A stretch of 64,000 nucleotides of DNA from Bicyclus anynana (GCF_947172395.1 NC_069087.1:3348001-3412000), one strand, 5' to 3'; positions 44,986 to 55,925 are shown, counted from the first letter of the stretch. The notes: generated by a model from the letters alone, not told the origin. Program-made: numbers and translations.

Positions 44986-45026
44986 ACAAACGCAGTAGGT
45001 ATGCTAACACTAAAAATAAAAAAATA

Positions 45027-45345
45027 AAAATTTTAATAAAAAAAATTCAACCGACTTCCAAGTCAAAATAACTTTAACTAAAAAGCAAGAAATAACATCC
45101 TACCTATGTGCTACCTTCTGATCAGTTTGAAGGCGGTGCCAAGCCAGTGTCGTGTTTTAATTAAAGCTGTTTCTGAAAGAACCACAGAAATTTTGTAGTT
45201 AAAACGTGTTTAATTAAAACATCACTGGCTTGGCACCGCCTTCAAACTGATCAGAAGGTAGCACATAGGTAGGATGTTATTTCTTGCTTTTTAGTTAAAG
45301 TTATTTTGACTTGGAAGTCGGTTGAATTTTTTTTATTAAAATTTT
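45027..45345. repeat. 319-bp foldback with ~138-bp arms
   Basis: The left arm 45027-45165 and right arm 45208-45345 are near-perfect inverted copies: outer AAAATTTTAATAAAAAAAAT, then CAACCGACTTCCAAGTC, CCTACCTATGTGCTACCTTC and GGCGGTGCCAAGCCAGTG. They surround a 42-bp spacer. The only differences noticed are a few bases near the spacer. There is no reading frame. It could be a foldback transposon or a hairpin-forming MITE. Confidence 0.95.
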
Positions 45346-46009
45346 ATAAGTCAAATTTTAATTGATATCTAATTTAATTTTCATCTGTACATTATTCGAC
45401 AGAGATAATGTGACCTACCTTATGTTGATACATATCTATATTTTTACCTTCCCTTCGATATTTTCCATTAATACTTACTTCTGTATTAGCAATCAAGTTT
45501 CGTGATTCATAGATAGATATAGGAAACTAGAATTATCTTAAGAAAGGGCTTGATTATAAATTAAATCTACACTTTCATTGCGGTGTCTGCGGTGTAGCTA
45601 CATTGTTGCATGGAGACTGCAACAAATGAAACAGCGCTGGATTATTCTTTACATAACACTGATAACCCACGAAATCTCGCGAGCCGGCCTTATAATCTAA
45701 GCAATGTTAATTCGTATTATGGCGAACGGTATTCGAAAGTGGAAAGTTGGATACGCTATCTAATCAGGATGGCGAGGTTCCTGCATCTGACTCATCGCCA
45801 AAATTATGAATCATTGTGCCCGCCGTCGGACTCTGGCCGACATTTGATTGTGCCATCTTACGCAACCGAAAAGGTGACCGCTTAATTCATTGCATAAAAG
45901 TATAATGCAGACAACCGTAGACCACTTTCTACTTTAAACTTGATTAAGCCATTATGTTTGTTATAAAGGCTATAAAATAGCTCATTGTAGTCCGGCCCGA
46001 TTATAAGAG
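45346..46009. other. no gene recognised
   Basis: Non-coding. The 91-codon frame at 45610-45885 has no recognisable domain, signal peptide or homology I can name. Confidence 0.5.
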
Positions 46010-46220
46010 AGGGCTGTGTACGCTTTATCTTAGTGAATCACCATTATCGGCTCGATATCGATCCGATTTTATCGATAAAAGTGAAAACGATATCGGTGTT
46101 GCATTGTGAGGCTGTAGCGGTTTATTACCGCGCCCTTATACGGTCAACGCGTTGATTGTATCTATCGAAAAGTTTACGTGCTACCGTTGTTCGCTTAAAC
46201 GATTGCATATCATTTGAATT
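46010..46220. promoter_or_regulatory. candidate regulatory block with DRE-like site
   Basis: A repeat-free patch containing the palindrome TTTTATCGATAAAA (46067-46080), which includes TATCGATA, the core bound by DREF-type factors in flies. GATATCGATCC and ACGATATCGG lie either side. Inference only. Confidence 0.3.
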
Positions 46221-46464
46221 TCATTTCGATGTGCTGGGAATTGACTTGTAGATAGCTATTACTATCGCCTGGCTAATAGTTAGCTGTACTTAGTATAAAT
46301 TACATATTATTGTGTGGCAACTTGAAATGAATGTCGATTCTCTGTAAGTACAGACATATCAGCCAATTTCTTGAAATAATTAAGCAATGTAATGGTAGAG
46401 TCTATGTTTGCTTCTGCCATTCAAATTCATGTCGTAATGCTCAAGTGGCAGTGGTTCAAACATC

Positions 46465-46640
46465 GTTCAACATTGTTCGGAGTCCGATGGACTTGCTGGA
46501 ATAGTGACCCCGCACTGAAGATCACAGTGCTGATTCATCACACACTAGGTGACCCGACGCTGACGTCACCAAACGGGTAACAAAGAATCGCTCGTCCATG
46601 GGATGATGGGCAATGATGATAATGATGATATTGACTTGTT
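46465..46640 (+). pseudogene. RTE-type LINE tail, heavily decayed
   Basis: In mixed frames it shows LE, two stops and PRT, corresponding to the LEWRPRT block of the C-terminal ORF2 tails at 9600 and 3800. A GATGATGGGCAATGATGATA simple-repeat tail follows. Only the order of blocks identifies it. Confidence 0.55.
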
Positions 46641-47017
46641 AGTATTAATCGCCAATAAATGTTATCGTATTGACATTTAAATGCAACTTAAAATCTAACT
46701 TAACTCGTTAAAATTTCCATAAGTCAATTTGACCATTTCTCATATGTAATTAGTATTTTTAAAATTATTTTATTTCGATAAAATTAATTACAAGCAAATA
46801 TCTGATGAAGTTTGGTATAATTTGGTGGAAGCATAACTATCGCGACCTAGAAACGATACTCGGTTTAATTTGTCAAATAAATTGGTAAACAAGCCTAAGT
46901 GAGTCGACCAAAACCAGTTGTATATTAATAGATGGATATTTAAACTCTGATGAGCGTCGCGACTGGACGTGCATTTCCAAACTAACGCCGGTCATCCAGG
47001 TTCCAACATGGACGCCA

Positions 47018-47161
47018 TTGACGATCAATTATTCTCACGTTTCTTCAGCACCCACGACTATAACTGATCGTGTATTGGTCGCTGCGCACATGACGGCTCG
47101 ACTTATGAAACGTCTTTGCTGCCGTTTGCGCTGCAGAAACGTGAGAATAATTGACCGTCAA
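47018..47161 (+). mobile_element. MITE, GACGGTCAA-type ends, best copy
   Basis: 144 bp bounded by inverted TTGACGATCAATTATTCTCA (47018) and GTGAGAATAATTGACCGTCA (47141-47160). The interior has CAGCACCCACGACTATAAC, GATCGTGTATTGGTCGCTGC and ACATGACGGCTCGACTT. It is the same family as 28777-28926 in inverse orientation and as the remnant at 905-965. Confidence 0.88.
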
Positions 47162-47950
47162 TTGCTGACTTCATAGATCTTCAAATGAGGTTACAATTGA
47201 ACGGATTTCTCATAAGAGACAAAAGACTAATTTTTTCAACCTATAAATTTTATCCATCATTAACTAACTAGTTCTTTATTTGACTTGCCGAAAACCGTGG
47301 AAAGATTGTGGAGATGTTTTTTATATGTCAAAGGACAAGGCAAATTATTATCAACATTTGAATAGAATAGGATAGCATTATACTATGTGGACGTCGTTGA
47401 GGTTTATCGACAAAATCTCATCGACATCTGGTCCACCCTGTGCCGTTTGATTTTACGGCTCATTTTATTGTCGCTTCTGCGTAATGTCTTTGTTGGTATT
47501 GTTTTAGGATCGTTTGCAACAAACTTGCCCGTTATCGCAGCTACTGTGATAGCGCAACGATTATGGAATTTATTACAATTGCCACACTGAAATACGAATA
47601 TTGTTTGACATAACAATTTACTAACAGGTCTCGCTACCTGGTCACCGGTTTGTAGGATGTGTTTTCTTATCTCTCAAACAGTATTTGATTATTTATTCAT
47701 TTACATAGAAATGTGGAAATGTACTTTTTCATTTAGTTAATAGTTGTTAGGTGTATTAGTTCTGTCAGCGATTTGTTGACCATTATTTACTCTCTTACGA
47801 ATAGCAGTTCAATAAAAAAAAGTTTTTGATTTCACTTTTTAGACTAAACATAACTACAGTTGATAACGAGGGAAAAGTCCTTTTGAGAACAAATTTTGTA
47901 TTGAGAGACAAGTGCTGATTACTTTTAATAAAATTTGTTAATTTTATTAC
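47162..47950. other. no gene recognised
   Basis: Sequence between the MITE and the LINE. The 67-codon plus frame at 47387-47590 looks membrane-like because of AT-rich codons but has no other support. Confidence 0.45.
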
Positions 47951-47965
47951 CATTTACGATTTTAT

Positions 47966-48667
47966 ATTATTTAATTTATTTAATAAGCATAACAAGCGAA
48001 ATCAATAAAAATGTTAATGAGAAGTTTCAGGAAATTGATAATAAATACAAGAAACTTGAAGGAAAATTGGAAAAACAGGAGAGACAAATTGAGTACCTAG
48101 AAAGACAAAATGTAAAGAAAAATCTAGTGTTCTTTGGGATACCGGATGATGAAAAAAACTACTTTCAACTCCAAACAAAAGTAGTTGACGTAATTTCCCA
48201 AATTATGAAGGTACCCTGCTCTACCTCCGATATAGAGTCCATTAGACGCATCGGAAAAAGAGGAACTAAAGATAGACCCGTGTCGAATCGTACTTACGAT
48301 GGGGAAAAAACTAGAAATATTGAAAAACAAAAAAGCCCTTTTACTCTCTACGTTCAATTTGAAAGAAGAGTTCACTCAAAAAACGTTAGAAAAAAGAAAG
48401 TCTCTTCAGCAGCAAGTTAACAGGCTAAGAAACGAGGGCCAAATTGCTGTACTCAAACATGATAAAATAGTTATTTTAGAGAAAAAGGCAGAAAAGAAAC
48501 GCACGTATTCATCATCGCCACCAAGTACCGAAAGCGGTAAAACACCTTCCCAAATAAGCAAAAAAACCAAAACTTCTATGAGTACTTTCTTTGCACCTCG
48601 AAATACGAAAACTACACCCACAGGAAATGTAATATCCCTGGTTGATGCTAACACTAACTTAAAATAG
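47966..48667 (+). pseudogene. LINE ORF1, coiled-coil protein, one frameshift
   Basis: The first part, in frame to about 48280, encodes a charged coiled coil (KFQEIDNKYKKLEGKLEKQE, IEYLERQNVKKN) and then LVFFGIPDDEKN and SIRRIGKRG. This is the layout of the N-terminal/ORF1 protein of insect RTE-like LINEs, as I recall it. A frame change near 48275-48290 leads into MGKKLEILKNKKALL, another helical stretch, and a basic Ser/Thr-rich end (KTPSQISKKTKTS, STFFAPR), stopping at TAG 48665-48667. The ATG at 47935 lies in target DNA, so the true start is missing. ORF1 proteins of this kind probably act in RNA binding and assembly. Confidence 0.82.
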
Positions 48668-48673
48668 CAACCA
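48665..48673 (+). promoter_or_regulatory. possible readthrough stop between ORF1 and ORF2
   Basis: TAG is followed by CAACCA, which fits the CARYYA consensus of the leaky UAG context known from some plant viruses. The downstream frame is ORF2 without another stop until codon 98. This may be chance. Confidence 0.4.
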
Positions 48674-48712
48674 ATAACGCCTCCTCTCGCTCTCCCAATC
48701 CGGCCGGTCACC

Positions 48713-51586
48713 GTGGGAGATACAGACCACAACCCTCCAGAGAAAACAAATCAAGAAAACATTATGTCCAACTTAAATCCCAACTTATTCTATATAGCAA
48801 CTTACAATGTCCGAACTCTATCAACCTATGAACGGCTACTAGAATTTACCAACTCACTGAATAATATTAAATATGACATAATAGGCCTATCCGAAATACG
48901 AAGGCTTGGAAACTCAATTCAAGAGCATGATGATTTCATTTTCTACTATAAAGGAGAAACTCCTGGGCTTTATGGCATCGGTTTTATTATAAAAAAATAT
49001 CTGTAAAACTACATTGAGTGCATTTCTGGTTTATCAGAAAGAGTAGCGCTACTAAACCTAAACTTCAACAACTTCAAGGTTAGTCTCGTACAAGCTTATG
49101 CTCCTACGGACTCAGCAAGTGACGAAGATGTAGAGAAATTTTATAACACTATCGACGAAGCTTTAGCACTCTCAAATACGAATAATATAATAGTAATGGG
49201 CGATTTCAATGCGAAAATTGGCCAGCCAAAACCAGAGGAATGCATAATAATGAAGAATAATGGCTATGGAGAGCGCAACAGTAGAGGTGAAAGACTTGTC
49301 GAATTTGCATACGAAAACAAACTGGCTATTGTCAATACATTTTTCAAAAAAAATGCAAAGCAGAGGTGGACTTGGAGGTCACCAGATGGTAAAACCAAAA
49401 ATGAAATAGATTATATTTTAATCAATTTACATAAAAATGTCTCAAATATAACAGTGATAAATGTACCCTACCCTTCAGACCACAGATTAGTCCGGGCCAC
49501 ATTCGGACTGCAGAAGATAAAGCCTAGTAGAAAGCAGTATACCAACAGTTCAAAAAGCATACTTAAGTCAGACGAAGAAATATCAACGTATAGAGAGCTA
49601 TTAAATATTGCCAATATCGATTTACTTCCAGACAAAAACGAGGCTGTCCAAACATACTATGACAGAATAATCGGAGTAGTTGAGGACTGCCAAAATAAGG
49701 CAAAGACGCCCAAGACTCAAAACACATATAACTATATTATCTCCGAACACACAAGAAATTTAATTACCCGAAGGCAAAAACTACATAGTATTAAGCCAAA
49801 AACACGCGCAATAAAAAACCAAATTAAAGCTCTTTATAAACTTATAAGTAAAAGAATCAGAAACGATTATAGGCATTATCGCTCAAATTTATTTGAAAAA
49901 CACTTAAACGCTACCGGTAGTCTTAAAAAAGCTTACAGACAGCTTAATTCACACAAAACCTGGATCGAAGGACTACAAGGGACAACAAAAGCCTTAAAAA
50001 CTAGATCAGACATACTACACGCAGCAACAGCTTTCTATAGAGATTTGTATAGCCTACAGGGTCAATCACCAAACAGTGTTGTGTGTGAGGATAATGATGT
50101 AGCGATAGAGCTGATTGACGAATTAGAAATAATCAGAGAAATAAAGAAGCTAAAAACAGAGAAGAGTCCAGGCCCTGACAAAATTACCAACGAAGCTATT
50201 AAAACAGCAGGGGAGCTTCTGACTACACCACTAGTTCATCTATTTAACATGATTTTAAGATCTGGTAATACTCCTAGACAGTGGTCTCAATCAAACATAA
50301 TTTTATTATACAAGAAGGGCGACCCTAAAAATATTAGTAACTATAGGCCAATAAGCCTACTCTCCACAATTTATAAACTTTTTGCTTCACTTTTAGAGAA
50401 AAGGATCAGTAAATCGCTAGAAAAACACCAACCAATCGAACAAGCCGGATTCAGGAAGGGTTTTTCAACGGTCGACCACATACACTCATTAGAAATGATT
50501 ATAGAGAAATATCAAGAGTTTAGGAAACCAGTGTACATGGTCTTCATAGACTACCAAAAGGCGTTCGATACTGTACTCCACTCGGCAATTTGGGAAGCTC
50601 TACAATCTCAAAATGTAGAGCCCATATATATTAGAATTTTAAAATATCTATATAAAGAGTGTACTAGTAAAGTGAAACTAGAGAGACTAGGGCAAACTAT
50701 ACACATTAGTAGAGGCGTAAGACAGGGCGACCCTTGCTCCCCTAGAATCTTTATAGCTGTCCTTGAGATGGTGTTTAGTAAGCTAAATTGGCAAAATTAT
50801 GGAGTAAAAGTAAACGGAAAATACCTGAGCCATTTAAGATTTGCTGACGACATCGTATTGCTATCAGAAAACAGCAACGAATTAAATTTAATGCTGCAAA
50901 GTTTAAATATAGCAAGTAGAGACGTTGGCTTAGAAATTAACCTTAGTAAAACAAAAATTATGACAAACTTTGCTGAACACCCTATATATCTCGATAACAT
51001 GCCTATAGAATACGTAAGCAGGTACATGTACTTAGGCAAACAAATTTCCTTTCACAGCCAAAGTAATGATCTAGAGGTAGAAAGAAGGATTAAGGGTGGA
51101 TGGAAAAAGTTTTGGACACTTAAGGAAATTCTAAAAAGTAACATGCCGATGAGAATTAAAACAAAGGTCTTAAACACTTGTGTGCTGCCATCAATAACAT
51201 ATGCTTGCCAAACATGGAAGTACAATGTTCGTACAAAAAACAAAATTAGAACTTGTCAAAGAAGTATGGAGAGAAGTATTATGAAAATTAAAAAAATTCA
51301 GAAGATACGACATTCTACCATACGTCAAAAAACCAAGGTTACAGATGCTCTTCAATACTCTCTAAAACAAAAATGGCGATGGGCAGGCCATGTAGCAAGA
51401 ATGAGTGACGATCGTTGGACAACAAGACTGACATCGTGGTCAGGCCCCCCGGGTTACAGGCGAGTTGGCCGACCACTTGGTAGGTGGTCCGACGACATCG
51501 CAAAAATCGCTGGCAATACATGGGCTAAACTAGCCAAAGATCGGCAGAGATGGTCTGAACTGGAGGAGGCCTTCACCATCTCCTAG
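48713..51586 (+). pseudogene. LINE ORF2, endonuclease-reverse transcriptase, one stop
   Basis: 957 codons with one internal TAA at 49004-49006 (codon 98). Removing it leaves a continuous protein. The endonuclease has YIATYNVRTLS, a SEIRRLG block, QAYAPTDS, MGDFNAKIG (codon 162) and SDHRLV (codons 255-260), the metal-binding and catalytic positions of apurinic-type endonucleases. The reverse transcriptase has KSPGPDKI, YRPISLLS, QAGFRKGFSTVDHI, FIDYQKAFDTV (motif A), RGVRQGDPCSP (motif B), LRFADDIVLL (catalytic Asp pair, codons 712-713), a GLEINLSKTK block and YLGKQIS. The C-terminus has WAGHVARM and VGRPLGRWSDDIAKIAG. GTG at 48713 is only a nominal start. The frame runs open back to the ORF1 stop at 48665. 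It nicks target DNA and copies LINE RNA. Confidence 0.95.
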
Positions 51587-51686
51587 AGGGGTTCTTGTAC
51601 CTATTACTTTTATTAATCTGTCTATAATATTATATATTACTTGTAAGACAAGAAATAAAAGGCTTTTTTATTTTTATTTTATTTTA
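51587..51686 (+). other. LINE 3' region and tail
   Basis: A short AT-rich 3' region ending in GAAATAAAAGGCTTTTTTAT and a TTTTATT-type repeat. The AATAAA at about 51653-51658 could be a polyadenylation signal. It matches the 3' end of the truncated copy at 14072-14351 up to the tail. Confidence 0.8.
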
Positions 51687-51698
51687 TTACGATTTTAT

Positions 51699-52880
51699 TC
51701 GCTACGCAAAGTGCAAGTTAATTGAACGCACATATAAGTTTATAAAATGTTCACGTAATACTTGTAATCTCTAGCGACTTTTATGTTAATCTTTAAGCCT
51801 TATTTGTGAAGAGCTTCCTTTATTAGTCCAGTTTCTACTTCGAGTATCAACTGCTTCCCATTACATAAAGCACGACGCCTTTTAATTTGTGTAAGTAAGC
51901 TTTCGCTGTTTACATATAACTTTCAACAAGAGAATTACACAAAATTGCTAAAAGTATAGTGTAGTTTTCTGTTGCTTGTATGGCTAACTACAAATCTTTC
52001 TCACACCTTTATTTATCTTATTCTGTGGCTTATTGGGTACAACGAAATACACTATCTTGTTACGGAAAGACCTTAATACTGTGAATGAATTGAATGTTCT
52101 TGAAGTCCCTGTATTATCAGATATCTACTTAGCAGATAAAGTGCCAGCTGGTATACTGTATTTTACCACTTTATGAAGGTTTTTAGCATTATGATTATAG
52201 TTAATATTTTATTAGTGCTATGTTCTTCGTTCGATCTTGATTATGGCATAAAATTACTAACTAACATTCTGTTTCCATTATCAATTTCAAATCTTTATTT
52301 TGAAATTGGGCAGGAGAAAGGTCTAATCATCAAAATCGTAGTCTGCTGTCTGTTATTATAACATTCTTGAGTCGGGCATTGCTTGTTCAATTTAGTATCG
52401 CGTACGAAACCTTTACTCTCTGCCAAGTCGTTTCACATTCGCACTCAGGATTTGCGCAAATCAGCACAACAAGGAATAGAAAGTCGTGTCAGTATCAAAA
52501 TACGCCGAAACTGACATTCGCTATTTAATCTTTGTGGCTATATTTATTATAGTCACGTCCACAAATGCTAAGCAGCTCGTTAGCGAGTGTTCGCCGAGAC
52601 GTGCCGGTCAGTTATCTATGTTCTATGTATTTAAAACAGAGATATATAGGCCCGATAAGATCTTGCCGATCCAGTGACTTACGGCTGGCGTGAAACATCT
52701 GATGCGAAAGTGTTTTTCGTGTAATGTAACAACAGTTAGACCGCCTTTGGAAATTAGTCCTTGGCCAGTATTTGCCAGCTACTAGCGTTAAGATCTTTAT
52801 TTAGTAGTTACTGGCGGATGGCGACGACTTTCGAAGATTACGATACTTTTAAGACTGACTTACTTGTCTTAATGTTTTTT
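51699..52880. other. no gene recognised
   Basis: Non-coding DNA after the LINE; short chance frames only. Confidence 0.55.
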
Positions 52881-52881
52881 T

Positions 52882-53146
52882 CTCAAGTTAAGTTAGCCCT
52901 TGACTACAATCTCACCTGATGGTAAGTGATGATGCAATATAAGATGGAAACAGGCTAATTTGTTTGGAGGAGAATGAAAATCCACACACCTTTCGGTTTC
53001 TACACGACATCGTACCGGAACGCTAAATCGCTTGGCGATACGCCTTTGCCGGTAGAGTGGTAACTAGCCACAGCCGAAGCCTCCGACCAGCTAGACCTGG
53101 ACTAATTAAGAAAACCTAAATCGGCCTCGCCGGGTATCGAACCCAA
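52882..53146 (-). mobile_element. SINE family B, near full length
   Basis: On the plus strand the complement runs from AAGTTAGCCCTTGACTACAA through CTCACCTGATGGTAAGTGAT, GAAAATCCACACACCTTTCG, TCTACACGACATCGTACCGG and GACCAGCTAGACCTGG to GGTATCGAACCC (B-box complement). The first part of the head beyond the B-box is lost. It abuts a Helitron-like fragment. Confidence 0.88.
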
Positions 53147-53149
53147 GCA

Positions 53150-53302
53150 GTATTTCTCAGAATATATAGCCTTCCTCGATCTCTTATCTTCCTCGGCTAT
53201 CTAACTCAGAAAAATTTTTTAAATCGGACCAGTAGTTCCTGAGATTAGCGCGTTCAATCAAACATACAAACAAACTCTTCAGCTTTATAATATTAGTATA
53301 GA
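53150..53302 (-). mobile_element. Helitron-like, 3'-truncated
   Basis: The complement begins A then TCTATACTAATATTATAAAG, the family 5' end. It continues through CTGAAGAGTTTGTTTGTATG and CGCGCTAATCTCAGGAACTA to a GGAAGGCTATATATTCTGAG block. The CTAG end is missing, replaced by the adjacent SINE. Confidence 0.8.
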
Positions 53303-54009
53303 TATGTTCTTCGAGACGTCAAACTTAATTATTTGTCCGGAGAATCAACTGATTGCCTAACGGTCGGCCTGCCGAATTTCAATTCAACTTATAATTTTAC
53401 AACATCGGTGTAATCATCAAATTGCATGCTAGTAATTAATTTATTATCCACTCAAATGGAAGTTGAATCTGTTGAGATGAAGCCAACCGGAAACTGAGTA
53501 TAACTGATTGAGCAATTTAAAAATCTCTTTACAGAAGTTTTATTAATATTTTTTGTGTTCTCTTCGCATTTTTATTGCGCCGTGGCGTTTAAAGGTTGTT
53601 CTAAGTTTTTTGTTTTTTTTTAATCATTTTTAATTAGGGCGTTGTTTTGTTGTTCAAATACTCGTAATATTTCCCAAAGGTTTTCAATTAAGTAATTATT
53701 TTTTAATGGCATAGTTTTAATAATTTTCATGAAAATATACCAGCAAATTCACCAGTCCATTCAGAACTCTAAGATAATCTTCTAGATCTTCTGAATGTAA
53801 CCCGTATCATATGCTGATTTTATTTAACTTGTACCGTCCAACGTTAACCTGAATCAAGATTGGGAGCCGCAGAAAAAGCTAAACCCGGTAAGTGGCTCAA
53901 GTATGCCTCTCTGACAGAGAGTAACATATTTGTACCTTTGCCATGGAGACCCTTGGGCCATGGAGTCGCAGTGCTAAAAAATTTTACTGAATCATTTCAC
54001 CGCGGCTAG
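53303..54009. other. no gene recognised
   Basis: AT-rich, non-coding. Confidence 0.55.
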
Positions 54010-54165
54010 TTGCCTCGACTGGTGACAGAAGGGCTGGCTCATTTTTTGCAAAGGATCAGCCTGGCTGTCCAGCGCGGAAACGCAGCCAGTATTCTTGCCA
54101 CCATTCCACGTGGGCATGATTTGTACAGTTATTAGGATAAGTTAGGTTAAGTTCCTTATTGTATT
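54010..54165 (+). pseudogene. unassigned repeat ORF, C-terminal end, copy 2
   Basis: Encodes GDRRAGSFFA, then after a one-base slip RISLAVQRGNAASILATIPR, GHDLYSY and stop. The 3' flank GTTATTAGGATAAGTTAGG and AAGTTCCTTATTGTAT matches the minus-strand copy at 30005-30120. It looks like the C-terminus and short 3' region of a LINE family. Class not determined. Confidence 0.68.
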
Positions 54166-54650
54166 CTTTCTCACCTGAATTAAAATTATATTCTTTAATT
54201 CATACATGATTACTTTTAATTAAGGTATAAAATTAATAATATTCATGTGTAAGTCAAAATTATATTCTCCGAGCTTTTTGTGGTTAGATATAATATTTAA
54301 AACACGTTTTGTATTTTTTTTTATTGAATAAATTGTAATTCGAACTAAATTTCGACGCTTTCTGAGTGAGCATTACGATAAGGAAATATCATATTATTGT
54401 TGAGATTGACAACAGCTAAGCTTAGATTTCGCACTACCGATTAATTAATTAAAAATTCTGTGCATATTAAATTTAATAACTAAAGCACTACCTAATTAAT
54501 AATTTAAATCCCCTCATGTGAGTATAATTGAGCAAACAAGCCATATATTTATGTCACGAAACGTTTCCTAGCAAATGATCCGTGTCGGTCGGGCATGCAC
54601 CTCGAATTAATTCAAGTGAGCGTAAATTTTACTAAAATTTGATATTAGCG
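54166..54650. other. no gene recognised
   Basis: AT-rich, non-coding. Confidence 0.55.
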
Positions 54651-54656
54651 GACATT

Positions 54657-54859
54657 CTAGCGGACGCCCGCGACTTCGTCCGCGTGGAATTTAGTTTTAC
54701 ACAATTCACTCGGGAACCATGGATTTTTCCGCAAAATCTATTTCCGTTTCAAATTTCAGCCAAATCGGTTAAGTAGTTGCGGCGTTAAAGAGTAACAAAC
54801 AACCAAACACATCGAAACAAACACCCATACAAACTTTCGCGTTTATAATATTAGTAGGA
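54657..54859 (-). mobile_element. Helitron-like, second subfamily, complete
   Basis: On the minus strand it starts after A with TCCTACTAATATTATAAACG and ends GGGCGTCCGCTAG. The 3' terminal region can fold: GCGGACG..CGTCCGC flanks the last ~25 bases. The base after CTAG is A rather than the usual T. 203 bp, non-coding. Confidence 0.75.
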
Positions 54860-54984
54860 TACCCACTCAGCTTACTTTTAGTGGTAGTAGAGTATTATGC
54901 GATAAACCTCGCCCGGTGTTCTACTATCCGCTACTAATAGTACTACTACCACCTACGATGCGGATCTGTGGATCTTACCTAATA

Positions 54985-55135
54985 TTAGGCAAATCTTTTT
55001 TTTCTTTACAAGTGATGCAGTCTAAGATGGAAGCGGGCTAACTTGTTAGGAGGAGGACGAAAATCCTCATCCCTTTCGGTTTCTACACGGCATGCATTCT
55101 GCATGCAGTCCAAGATGGGGCTGCTCTGAGCTCTG
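54985..55135 (-). mobile_element. SINE family B, 3' fragment
   Basis: Plus strand: TTTTCTTTACAAGTGATGCA, AGATGGAAGCGGGCTAACTT, GGACGAAAATCCTCATCCC and TTTCTACACGGCATGC. An internal deletion removes the usual GTTAGCC..CACCTGATGG part. Confidence 0.75.
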
Positions 55136-55700
55136 AGCTCTACTCATGGCAGTATAGACTAAAGGCCAAATTGTCCCGAGCTTTTATTATTAAAGCCGCC
55201 ACACGTATTTTGTAAATCACCGTAATATAATCGCTACGATCGACCGGATCATTGTCACACGCCCAAGCCTCGGGTGATTATTTCGCTAATGCACTTTCAC
55301 TCCTTTTGTTCGTTTTTTTTTTTGTCGATGAAACATCACGTCAGACGTCGGGGCTATCTGTCACGATAAACCGCTTTCTTATCTCCGTATCGATACGGTA
55401 TAGTTCTTTACACTTACCTATGTGGGTTCAACGACTCATTATCTAGTATTTACGAAACCCAATAGGATACATTTTGCTAGCATTTGTGATAACAGTTTGG
55501 TATTGTAGTGCACAGTTTTAGCTCTAACAACGGTGTTATTGGAAACGAGTTTAGTGGTTGTACCAATATCTGTTTACTTTGGCAAATCTATTAAATTTGA
55601 AACAAACATTGGAACAATATATGGGCTCAGCTGTACAAAAAAATAAACTGGTAGGAGTCCTCAAGGGAAAAAGACTCATTAGATGTACCTAAGGATTAGT
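55136..55700. other. no gene recognised
   Basis: Non-coding. The 64-codon frame at 55252 has no supporting feature. Confidence 0.5.
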
Positions 55701-55710
55701 TATTATATGT

Positions 55711-55925
55711 TAGATTGACAGACTTCACACACGCAGATAATTAAGAAAATTATCTGGTATGCAGGTTTCCTCACGATGTTTTCGTTCACCGTTTGTGACA
55801 CATGATTATTAATTTCTTAAAATGTACTCAACTGAAAAGTTTGAGGTGCATGCCCCCGACCGAATTGGAACCCACACCCTCCAGAATTGGAGGCGGAAGT
55901 CAAATCCACTGGGCTATCACGATAC
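55711..55925 (-). mobile_element. SINE family A, near full length
   Basis: The complement shows the head TGATAGCCCAGTGGATTTGA (A-box region), GGGTTCCAATTCGG (degenerate B-box), GGGGGCATGCACCTCAAAC, AACATCGTGAGGAAACCTGC and TGTGTGAAGTCTGTCAA. The last part of the 3' end is lost. Confidence 0.85.

Larger units (their letters stand above)
47954..51698 (+). mobile_element. RTE-like LINE, near full length, 12-bp TSD
   Basis: The insertion at 47966-51686 is flanked by a perfect duplication TTACGATTTTAT (47954-47965 and 51687-51698). Order: ORF1 (coiled-coil protein), ORF2 (apurinic-type endonuclease plus reverse transcriptase), a short 3' region of about 100 bp, GAAATAAAAGGCT, and a TTTTATT-type tail. 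The element begins inside ORF1 without a 5' untranslated leader, so it is modestly 5'-truncated. The long exact duplication and few coding lesions indicate a fairly young insertion. Confidence 0.95.

Noticed and set aside
45610..45885. 91-codon plus-strand reading frame
   Set aside because: No domain, signal peptide, splice context or homology that I can recognise; length is within chance for this composition.
47387..47590. 67-codon membrane-like small protein
   Set aside because: Hydrophobicity follows from T-rich codons; no other support and an equally long frame lies on the other strand.
47935..47965. ATG-initiated start of LINE ORF1
   Set aside because: The ATG and following ten codons lie in target DNA and the duplication; the element itself starts at 47966.
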